Shown piece after piece: positions 34,962-41,661 of a stretch of DNA of 64,000 bases (positions are counted from its first letter, which is position 1; each line of letters begins with the position of its first letter). Origin of the DNA: JAUVKT01 sp942491535 (GTDB lineage: Bacteria > Bacteroidota > Bacteroidia > Bacteroidales > VadinHA17); the NCBI GenBank assembly GCA_942491535.1, contig CALOBV010000025.1, positions 62,001 through 126,000 on the forward strand, read 5' to 3'. The notes under the pieces were generated by a model, which did not search any database, had not been told where the DNA came from, and saw nothing but the letters and a program-made list of their open reading frames with translations. The translations under genes and the position numbers were made by a program.

Positions 34962-37643
34962 TTGCATTATAAATCGGCAAAAAAGATATATAATATAATT
35001 ATCCTTCTTTTTTTTTCAACATTGGCTTTTCCTCAGGTTGAAAAAGAAATAAGGCAGGTTGATACTCTTACTGTCGACACACTGCTTGCCGTTCCAGGCT
35101 ACAAAATATCCAAAGACGCTGTCGAATTTCCAATAGTATACAATGCATTTGATACTATGACAATGGACATGAAGGGTCAGAAAGTCTACCTGGTGAATAA
35201 TGCTTCGGCAGTCTACGGCACAGTAGATTTAAAAGCGTATTATATTGAGCTTGACCTTGTAACCAGCGATGTATATGCCTATGGCAGGCGCGATTCATCA
35301 GGCAAGCTGGTTGATACACCAATATTTAAAGATGGTGGTGAGGAGTTTAATTGCGAGGAATTGCGATATAATTTCAAAAGTAAAAAAGCCAGGATATTAA
35401 ATATTATAACCGAGCAGGAGGGAGGTTTTCTTCATAGTGATGTTACAAAGATGCATGAAGGTGGTGAACTTCATATCCAGGGAAGTAAATATACTACCTG
35501 CGACGCTGAACATCCGCACTTCTATGTAAGGTTGCCCAAAGCAAAAGTCTACCCTGGAGAGAAAATAATATCCGGCCCGGCCTACCTTGTCCTGGAAGAT
35601 ATTCCATTGCCTATTGCACTCCCTTTTGGATATTTCCCGGTGCAACAGGAGGTTTCCTCCGGAATAATCATACCCAGGTATGGTGAGGAGAGAGCGAGAG
35701 GCTACTTCCTGAAAGAGGGAGGTTATTATTTCAATTTTAACGATTATTTCGATTTGAAATTAACAGGCGATCTTTACACTAACGGAACATGGAGGCTGGC
35801 ATCGGCTTCTAAATACAGGATGAGGTATAAGTTCACCGGTAATTTCTCTTTTAGTTATGCCAATAACGTTACAGGGCATAAAAACCTGGAGGATTATTCG
35901 AAAAGCACTAACTATTCTATTAGATGGACACATACACAGGATCCTAAAGCAAGACCTGGCTCACGCTTCTCTGCATCTGTGAATATGAGTTCTTCAGGTT
36001 ACGACAGGGAAAATAGTTACACGGTTGCCGAACATGTTACCACAACAAAGCAGTCGAGTATCAGTTATTCAAAAAGCTGGGCCGGTACGCCATTTAATTT
36101 CTCAACCAGTCTAAACCATAGTCAGAACAGTTCAACTAAAAATGTTTCTGTCAACCTGCCCAAAGCAAGCTTTTCTATGGGCAGAATATATCCTCTTAAA
36201 TCAAAAAACAGTACCAAATCAAGATTCTGGCATGACCTCCAGATACAATATTCGGCCAGCCTTGATAACAGGATAAATGTGGCTGATAGTCTGTTATTTA
36301 CAGACCAGGTATGGCAGAATATGAAAAATGGGTTTAAGCATGATATCCCTGTTACAATTCCGATCAGGCCAATAAAAAACCTGACAATTTCACCCCAGTT
36401 AAGGTATTCAGGTGTACTATATACCAGTAAGGTGGAAAAAAGATGGGAAGACAACTACTATGATCCGGTAAGCAATGATACGATTAGCGGGGTTATCACC
36501 GAAGAAATACCCGGCTTCTTTTACGGTCAGTCATTTAGTCCTTCAATATCTGCGAGTTACAGTCCTCAGATATTCGGTACGTACACCTTTAATAAGCCTG
36601 ATTCAAAGATTATTGCAGTAAGACATGTATTGAGGCCCACGGTATCTTTTTCATATGTTCCCTCTATGGACGGATGGTCGAGCAATATGTACAGGGAATA
36701 TGTAAAGGATACTCTTGGCAATATGGGAGAATACTCAATTTTTGAAGGCTCTCTTTATGGAACACCATCACTGCCAAGTAAAAGCGGTTCGGTATCTTTC
36801 TCACTGACTAATATTATTGAAGCAAAGGTGAGAACCAGGAACGATACCAGCGGACTGGGGGAGAAAGTGAAGATAATTGACAATATTTCACTTAATACCT
36901 CGTATAATCCATTTCTGGATTCTCTAAAATGGGCTCCGGTTAGTCTTTCCTTCAGAACACGCCTTCTGAAGGAAGTAGATATTACAGCGAGAGGTGCATT
37001 CGATATGTATGCCAGGAGCGAAACAGGCGGTAGAATTAATAAATTTCTTTGGGAGACAGACAGAAAGCCTGCACGCCTGACGAATTTCAATGTGAGCGTA
37101 GGCTTCGATTTAAAGAAATTATTCGATAATTACTTTGGCGCTGACGATGGCGGAGACGGACAGAATATAGAATCTGATGTTAACAAAGGCATGTCGAGTG
37201 ATGGTGAAGAATCCTCGGGTTTTGATGATAGACGAGGTATCCAATCGCCGGCTCCAGGGATCCAAAATTCTGATGCTGGCGGACTTGTATTTAATCAATA
37301 TGGTTATGCTGATTTTTCAATGCCATGGTCTTTACGCCTGGCATATAACCTGTATTACAGAACAAGCGGACTTACATCTGATCTTACCCAGAATATGACC
37401 CTGAACGGATCGGTTACCCTCACGAATAATTGGGCAATCTCATATACAACAGGGTATGACTTTAAGGCGAAGGAAATTACTATGACCAGGATTGGAATAG
37501 AAAGAGATCTTCATTGCTGGCAAATGAGTTTTAACTGGGTTCCGGCTGGTTATCTTAAAAGCTGGGATTTTACCATTCGCGTCAAGTCGTCTGTCTTGCA
37601 GGACCTGAAATATGAAAGAAGAAAGGATTTCCATGATAACTAG
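34962..37643 (+). CDS. lptD: LPS-assembly outer-membrane protein LptD (LptD_2 type)
   Basis: The protein has 893 residues. No ATG is available before the signal peptide: the in-frame stop at 34908 leaves TTG 34962 as the best start, giving a signal ending LAFPQ. The N-terminal beta-jellyroll (OstA-like) covers about residues 60-200 with paired repeats such as KGQKVYLVNNASAVYGTVDLKA; a beta-barrel with many aromatic-ending strands follows. LptD with LptE inserts lipopolysaccharide into the outer leaflet. A low-complexity acidic stretch at about 725-760 probably lies in a loop. It is divergent from the amidase gene and runs into the heptad repeat array at its stop. Confidence 0.88.
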   Translation: MHYKSAKKIYNIIILLFFSTLAFPQVEKEIRQVDTLTVDTLLAVPGYKISKDAVEFPIVYNAFDTMTMDMKGQKVYLVNNASAVYGTVDLKAYYIELDLVTSDVYAYGRRDSSGKLVDTPIFKDGGEEFNCEELRYNFKSKKARILNIITEQEGGFLHSDVTKMHEGGELHIQGSKYTTCDAEHPHFYVRLPKAKVYPGEKIISGPAYLVLEDIPLPIALPFGYFPVQQEVSSGIIIPRYGEERARGYFLKEGGYYFNFNDYFDLKLTGDLYTNGTWRLASASKYRMRYKFTGNFSFSYANNVTGHKNLEDYSKSTNYSIRWTHTQDPKARPGSRFSASVNMSSSGYDRENSYTVAEHVTTTKQSSISYSKSWAGTPFNFSTSLNHSQNSSTKNVSVNLPKASFSMGRIYPLKSKNSTKSRFWHDLQIQYSASLDNRINVADSLLFTDQVWQNMKNGFKHDIPVTIPIRPIKNLTISPQLRYSGVLYTSKVEKRWEDNYYDPVSNDTISGVITEEIPGFFYGQSFSPSISASYSPQIFGTYTFNKPDSKIIAVRHVLRPTVSFSYVPSMDGWSSNMYREYVKDTLGNMGEYSIFEGSLYGTPSLPSKSGSVSFSLTNIIEAKVRTRNDTSGLGEKVKIIDNISLNTSYNPFLDSLKWAPVSLSFRTRLLKEVDITARGAFDMYARSETGGRINKFLWETDRKPARLTNFNVSVGFDLKKLFDNYFGADDGGDGQNIESDVNKGMSSDGEESSGFDDRRGIQSPAPGIQNSDAGGLVFNQYGYADFSMPWSLRLAYNLYYRTSGLTSDLTQNMTLNGSVTLTNNWAISYTTGYDFKAKEITMTRIGIERDLHCWQMSFNWVPAGYLKSWDFTIRVKSSVLQDLKYERRKDFHDN

Positions 37644-37712
37644 CACAGAGCTGAAAGCTGAAAGCTGAAAGCTGAAAGCTGAAAGCACATAGCACATAGC
37701 ACAGAGCACAAA
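37643..37712. repeat. Heptanucleotide tandem repeat after lptD
   Basis: Ten consecutive 7-base units start on the last base of the lptD stop: one GCACAGA, five GCTGAAA, two GCACATA, one GCACAGA and one GCACAAA. It has the same period as the array at 16444, and many units begin with GC. The next gene starts 18 bases later. Confidence 0.85.
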
Positions 37713-37730
37713 CCATAAAAAATATAAACT

Positions 37731-38111
37731 ATGAAAAAAATAATTCACACTGAAAAGGCTCCTGCCGCTGTTGGTCCCTATAGCCAGGCAGTAGAAGTTA
37801 ATGGCACCTTGTATATCTCAGGTCAGATTCCGGTTGACCCTGCTGCAGGTAAGATAGTAGATGGTGGAATAAAGGAGCAGACCCATCAGGTTATGCTGAA
37901 TATTGGAGCAGTACTCAAGGAAGCAGGTTATAGCTATGCTAACGTTGTCAAATCAACCTGCTTATTAACAGATATGGCTAATTTCAAAGAAATGAATGCT
38001 GTTTATGCTGAGTTCTACCCTGAAAATCAGCCTGCAAGAGCTGCTTTTTCTGTAGTAGGCCTTCCTCTTGGAGCTATGATAGAGATTGAAACAATAGCAG
38101 TTAAAATATGA
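37731..38111 (+). CDS. ridA: RidA-family reactive-intermediate deaminase
   Basis: The protein has 126 residues, the standard RidA length. RidA hydrolyses enamine/imine intermediates released by PLP enzymes to ketoacids and ammonia, and works as a trimer. The N-terminus APAAVGPYSQAVEV, GTLYISGQIPVDPAAGKIV, YANVVKSTCLLTDM, and the substrate-binding arginine in QPARAAFSV are conserved, as is the glutamate in IEIETIAV. It overlaps the next gene (ATGA at 38108-38111), a lipoprotein paralogue, so the two are translated together. Confidence 0.94.
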   Translation: MKKIIHTEKAPAAVGPYSQAVEVNGTLYISGQIPVDPAAGKIVDGGIKEQTHQVMLNIGAVLKEAGYSYANVVKSTCLLTDMANFKEMNAVYAEFYPENQPARAAFSVVGLPLGAMIEIETIAVKI

Positions 38112-38572
38112 CCGTTATGAGAAGATCAGTTATTTTAAGCCTTATTGCTGCGCTAGGTATTATTATTGCCTCATGCAGCGGAAACAGTACGCCTCTTAAG
38201 AAGGAGATTATAAGCATGGATGGTGTAGTAAGTGGTCGGCCTTACAGCCCGGCAGTAAGCATAGGAAACATGCTCTTTGTCTCGGGTCAGATTGCAATAG
38301 ATCCCAATACCGGTACTCTGGTTGATGGCGGCATTCAAGAGCAAACCCGACAGTCGCTCGAAAATATTAAAGCCCTGGTTGAAAAGGCCGGGTTTACCAT
38401 GAGTGATGTTGTTAAGTGTAATGTCCTGATGGATACAATATCATTCTATGGCCCGATGAATGAGGTATACATAGAGTACTTTTCCGTAAACCCACCAGCC
38501 AGGAAAGCATATTCTGTTGAATCACTGCCAAGGGGTGCTCTGGTAGAAATTGATGCGATTGCCATTAAATAG
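38108..38572 (+). CDS. RidA-family lipoprotein (exported paralogue)
   Basis: The protein has 154 residues. A lipoprotein signal with lipobox IIASC precedes a complete RidA domain: GRPYSPAVSIGNMLFVSGQIAIDPNTGTLV, SDVVKCNVLMD, PPARKAYSVESLPRGALVEIDAIAI. The substrate-binding arginine of the PAR motif is kept, and the C-terminal glutamate is present. It begins within the ATGA overlap with the cytoplasmic ridA and appears to be a duplicate that acquired an export signal. It would act in the periplasm; its substrate is unknown. The start could also be the second ATG at 38117. Confidence 0.88.
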   Translation: MTVMRRSVILSLIAALGIIIASCSGNSTPLKKEIISMDGVVSGRPYSPAVSIGNMLFVSGQIAIDPNTGTLVDGGIQEQTRQSLENIKALVEKAGFTMSDVVKCNVLMDTISFYGPMNEVYIEYFSVNPPARKAYSVESLPRGALVEIDAIAIK

Positions 38573-38600
38573 CAAACCTGGTATCATGCATAGGAATCAT

Positions 38601-38632
38601 AAAAAAAGGTGCTCCGAATGGAACACCTTTTT
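38601..38632. terminator. Bidirectional intrinsic terminator
   Basis: An A7 run, the stem GGTGCTCC, a GAAT loop, GGAACACC (one mismatch), then T5. It lies between the convergent RidA lipoprotein and rplI genes and serves both strands. Confidence 0.8.
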
Positions 38633-38652
38633 ATATATAACTATCTGCTTAA

Positions 38653-39099
38653 TTATTCAGCAACAATTTCGAAGTTAATTTCTACTTTAACTTCCTTATG
38701 TAGTTTAACTATAGCTACATAGCTTCCTACTTCCTTCACCTGGTCGCCTTCAATAGTGATATTCCTTCTATCAATATCAAAGCCCTTTTCCTTAAGAGCT
38801 TCGGCAATCTGGATTGTATTAACCGATCCAAATATTTTACCGGATGTGCTTGTTTTAGCTCCCAGTGATAGCTTAAGATCAGCAAGTTGTTTTCCGATTT
38901 CAGCAGCCTGCTCTTTGATCTTCTCTTCTTTATGAGATCTTTGCCTCAGGTTCTCAGAATGTACCTTTCTCGCAGATTCTGTAGCCAGTATAGCATAACC
39001 CTGGGGAATCAGGAAGTTTCTTCCGTATCCGTTCTTAACCTTAATGATATCATCCTTATCACCAAGTCCGGGCATATCCTGTTTAAGTATAATTTCCAT
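38653..39099 (-). CDS. rplI: 50S ribosomal protein L9
   Basis: The protein has 148 residues. The N-terminal L9 signature is MEIILKQDMPGLGDKDDIIKVKNGYGRNFLIPQ-type, with GYGRNFLIP intact. A long connecting helix (about 45-75) and the C-terminal rRNA-binding domain (SGKIFGSVNTIQIAEAL) follow. It is the last gene of the rpsF-rpsR-rplI transcript, 13 bases after rpsR. The gene ends at the shared terminator. Assignment is secure by motif and operon. Confidence 0.96.
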   Translation of the reverse strand: MEIILKQDMPGLGDKDDIIKVKNGYGRNFLIPQGYAILATESARKVHSENLRQRSHKEEKIKEQAAEIGKQLADLKLSLGAKTSTSGKIFGSVNTIQIAEALKEKGFDIDRRNITIEGDQVKEVGSYVAIVKLHKEVKVEINFEIVAE

Positions 39100-39112
39100 A
39101 TTTAATCCTCCT

Positions 39113-39382
39113 CTATTTTAGTAGGTCAACAACATATGGCAGAAGAGCAAGATGACGACCTCTCTTTACTGCTTTGGCAACTTTTCTCTGGTACTTAAGT
39201 GATGTACCTGTTAGTCTTCTTGGAAGAATCTTACCCTGCTCGTTTAAGAATTTCTTCAGGAATTCAGGATCTTTGTAATCAACATACCTGATCTTGTTCT
39301 TCTTAAAACGGCAATACTTCTTCTTTTTTATCTCTACCGTTGGGGGAGTTAAATATCTGATTTCTGATTCGTTCTGTGCCAT
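39113..39382 (-). CDS. rpsR: 30S ribosomal protein S18
   Basis: The protein has 89 residues and binds 16S rRNA as a heterodimer with S6. The characteristic core KKKYCRFKKNKIRYVDYKDPEFLKKF and ILPRRLTGTSLKYQRKVAKAVKRGRHLALLPYV are visible. A single zinc-type cysteine remains (no zinc-ribbon pair). It lies between rpsF and rplI, as is standard; the gap to rpsF is 2 bases. Confidence 0.96.
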   Translation of the reverse strand: MAQNESEIRYLTPPTVEIKKKKYCRFKKNKIRYVDYKDPEFLKKFLNEQGKILPRRLTGTSLKYQRKVAKAVKRGRHLALLPYVVDLLK

Positions 39383-39384
39383 AA

Positions 39385-39738
39385 TTAATCCTCCTTAACT
39401 TTTGCAGTTTCCTTCAATTTCCTTTTCTTTTCAGCATATGCAACAGCAAATTTGTCCATCTTAAAAGTGAGGAACCTGATGATTCTCTCATCTCTTCTGT
39501 ATTGGAGTTCGAGTTGCTCAATTAAATCTCCTTCTCCTCTGAATTCGATAAGGTAATAGAATCCGGTGGATTTCTTCTGGATAGGATAGGCCAGTTTTTT
39601 CAGGCCCCAGTTCTCCTCATGAACGATCTCACCCTTGCTGTCGGTGATCACCTTCTTGAATTTTTGTACCGCTTCCTTCATCTGAATCTCAGACAAAACG
39701 GGAGTTGCAATGAAAACGGTTTCATACTGATTTAACAT
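39385..39738 (-). CDS. rpsF: 30S ribosomal protein S6
   Basis: The protein has 117 residues. The S6 fold start MLNQYETVFI, the strand ENWGLKKLAYPIQKKSTGFYYLIEF and the RFLTFKMDKFA end are recognisable, with a charged C-terminal tail (KKRKLKETAKVKED). S6 pairs with S18 in the platform of the small subunit. It is the first gene of rpsF-rpsR-rplI. A very good promoter lies upstream on the minus strand. ssb is not part of this operon. Confidence 0.95.
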   Translation of the reverse strand: MLNQYETVFIATPVLSEIQMKEAVQKFKKVITDSKGEIVHEENWGLKKLAYPIQKKSTGFYYLIEFRGEGDLIEQLELQYRRDERIIRFLTFKMDKFAVAYAEKKRKLKETAKVKED

Positions 39739-39775
39739 AATTATTATCTGTTTATTGTTTAATAAAATCGGCTCG

Positions 39776-39806
39776 CAAAATTAGATTATTTTTCTGTAAT
39801 TACAAA
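39776..39806 (-). promoter_or_regulatory. Promoter of the rpsF-rpsR-rplI operon
   Basis: On the minus strand TTTG (39806-39803), 19 bases, then TAATTTTG (39783-39776): the complete Bacteroidota consensus. The predicted leader is about 30 bases. Confidence 0.8.
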
Positions 39807-39871
39807 CATTTAACTCTCTTTTGTTGAATATATTTTGACCTATATGCTGGTGGCATCATGGCATTATTTTC

Positions 39872-39879
39872 TATATTTG
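39872..39879 (+). promoter_or_regulatory. Putative -7 element of dnaX
   Basis: TATATTTG matches TAnnTTTG and lies 35 bases before the ATG at 39915. It follows the in-frame ATG at 39858, so that ATG cannot be the start from this promoter. Confidence 0.65.
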
Positions 39880-39914
39880 TGACAATATATAAGGAAGCCG
39901 AATTTGTAGCAAAG

Positions 39915-41627
39915 ATGGAGAATTTTATAGTATCAGCAAGAAAGTACCGACCAACTACCTTCGACACCGTAGTAGGGCAGGAATCGATAACAAGCACTCT
40001 TAAAAATGCGATTAGAACAAATCACCTCTCGCAGTCCTACCTTTTTTGTGGTCCGAGGGGAGTAGGTAAAACAACCTGTGCAAGGATTCTTGCAAAGACT
40101 ATTAACTGCCAGAATATTACAGATAAAGTCGAAGCCTGCGATGAATGTGAATCGTGTAAGTCGTTTAATTCTTCAAGATCTTTTAATATTCACGAACTGG
40201 ATGCTGCATCAAATAATAAGGTTGATGATATCCGTACATTAACCGACCAGGTAAGAATCCCTCCCCAGGTAGGTAAATACAGCATATATATAATTGATGA
40301 GGTACATATGCTAAGTACCTCTGCATTTAATGCCTTTCTTAAAACCCTCGAGGAACCCCCTCCTCATGCAATATTCATTCTTGCCACCACAGAGAAGCAG
40401 AAGATAATACCAACAATATTATCGAGGTGCCAGATCTTCGATTTTCACCGGATTACTATCGATGATATTGCTGACCGGCTCAGCTTCGTAGCCGAAAAGG
40501 AGGGAATAGAAACAGAGAGAGAGGGATTGCATATTATTGCCCAGAAGGCTGATGGAGCTATGCGTGACGCCCTGTCAATATTTGATCAGATTGTAAGCTT
40601 CTCCGGCGACAGGATTACCTATTCCAATGTAATTGAGAATCTTAATGTACTTGATTACGAATACTATCTTAAAATTACCGATGCTTTCCTTGCTGCTGAT
40701 ATATCCTCGGCTCTTATTTTATTTAATGAAATACTTGATAAGGGATTTGATGGACATAACTTTATAAGCGGACTGGCAAGTCATATTCGCAGCCTCCTGG
40801 TTTGTAAGGATGAAGTAACGGTTAAGTTACTGGAAGTCGGATCGTCTATAAAGGGTAAGTACAGCGAACAGACTCAGAAATGTTCTCCAATCTTTCTTTA
40901 TAAAGCTCTTGATATACTGGGTACCAGCGATATAAATTACAAGAATTCAAGGAATAAACGACTTCATGTCGAACTTACACTGATAAGGCTCTGTAATCTT
41001 AATCTGAGGCAGGAAGAAGAAAAAAAAAACAATAAGAACGACGCGATAGAGGATAGTGAAGATACAAAGAAGCCGCTTGAAGATGTACAGGTCGAGAAGG
41101 ATACTGATGAGAAAGTTGAAAAAATGCCCCGTCCTGCATCAAATGGTTCGACCAGGTCATTCTCAATAAAACAGAAGCTGCTGGTTGAGAGTGAAAAAGA
41201 AAAGACCATTGAAAAGGAGAAAAATGATGAACTGGCTGAGAATGGACATGCATATGATAACAGGGCTATTAATAGTGAGGACCTGATCTCTGCATGGCAG
41301 AAGTTTGGCGAAAGTCTAAAGGGAACTACTGCCAGGTTGAAGAGCATCCTGAAGGCAATGAAGCCGGAGTTGAAAGGTGAAAATCAGATTGATCTTTTTC
41401 TCTCAACCGATGCGCAAAAGGAGTATATTGATACAAAATACAAGCAGCAGATAATCGATTTCCTGAAAAAAGAACTACATAACTCTGAACTGGCATTTAA
41501 TACTATTGTTGTGGAGGAAAGTAACAATACAAAACCCTACACCCTCGACGATAAATACAAGCATATGAGAGAGAAAAATCCGGACATTGATAAGTTGAAA
41601 AAGGATTTTTTGCTTGATTATGATTGA
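39915..41627 (+). CDS. dnaX: DNA polymerase III subunit gamma/tau
   Basis: The protein has 570 residues from ATG 39915. It is the clamp-loader ATPase. Motifs in order: SARKYRPTTFDTVVGQE, Walker A GPRGVGKT, four zinc cysteines (one in TINC, then CDECESC), DAASNNKVDDIR, Walker B IIDEVHMLS and the sensor TILSRCQIF. Domain III ends near LTLIRLCNL, followed by an acidic and lysine-rich linker and a C-terminal tau-like domain. At residues 369-372 the DNA holds ten consecutive A bases (41020-41029) in which a gain or loss of one base meets a stop within 2-7 codons; this could make a gamma form of about 370 residues by slippage. Confidence 0.94.
   Translation: MENFIVSARKYRPTTFDTVVGQESITSTLKNAIRTNHLSQSYLFCGPRGVGKTTCARILAKTINCQNITDKVEACDECESCKSFNSSRSFNIHELDAASNNKVDDIRTLTDQVRIPPQVGKYSIYIIDEVHMLSTSAFNAFLKTLEEPPPHAIFILATTEKQKIIPTILSRCQIFDFHRITIDDIADRLSFVAEKEGIETEREGLHIIAQKADGAMRDALSIFDQIVSFSGDRITYSNVIENLNVLDYEYYLKITDAFLAADISSALILFNEILDKGFDGHNFISGLASHIRSLLVCKDEVTVKLLEVGSSIKGKYSEQTQKCSPIFLYKALDILGTSDINYKNSRNKRLHVELTLIRLCNLNLRQEEEKKNNKNDAIEDSEDTKKPLEDVQVEKDTDEKVEKMPRPASNGSTRSFSIKQKLLVESEKEKTIEKEKNDELAENGHAYDNRAINSEDLISAWQKFGESLKGTTARLKSILKAMKPELKGENQIDLFLSTDAQKEYIDTKYKQQIIDFLKKELHNSELAFNTIVVEESNNTKPYTLDDKYKHMREKNPDIDKLKKDFLLDYD
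41020..41029 (+). promoter_or_regulatory. A10 tract in dnaX: candidate transcriptional/translational slippage site
   Basis: The normal frame reads GAA AAA AAA AAC through ten A bases. With eleven A the next codons are CAA TAA. With nine A the frame reaches TAG six codons later. The position is right after the end of DnaX domain III, where Thermus dnaX also makes gamma by slippage on an A run. Confidence 0.55.
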
Positions 41628-41628
41628 T

Positions 41629-41636
41629 TATCTTTG
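41629..41636 (+). promoter_or_regulatory. Putative -7 element of the sensor-kinase operon
   Basis: TATCTTTG matches TAnnTTTG and lies 25 bases before the TTG start at 41662, just after the dnaX stop. A TTTTTG stretch upstream is closer (about 16 bases) than the ideal -33 spacing. Confidence 0.5.
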
Positions 41637-41661
41637 ATGTACACCTAAGCACTAAGATATC

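Noticed and set aside
34887..34967. A longer N-terminus for the amidase
   Set aside because: It would start upstream of the minus-strand -7 element at 34946-34953 and overlap the lptD start; the signal-anchor sequence follows the shorter start at the usual distance.
37440..37748. A 102-codon minus-strand frame over the heptad array and the end of lptD
   Set aside because: Its repeating cysteine/serine/phenylalanine stretch is just translation of the 7-base repeats, which read without stops by chance.
39858..39914. A longer dnaX start giving 19 extra residues
   Set aside because: The extra ATG precedes the only good -7 element, and the residues do not match the conserved N-terminus, which begins just before SARKYRP.
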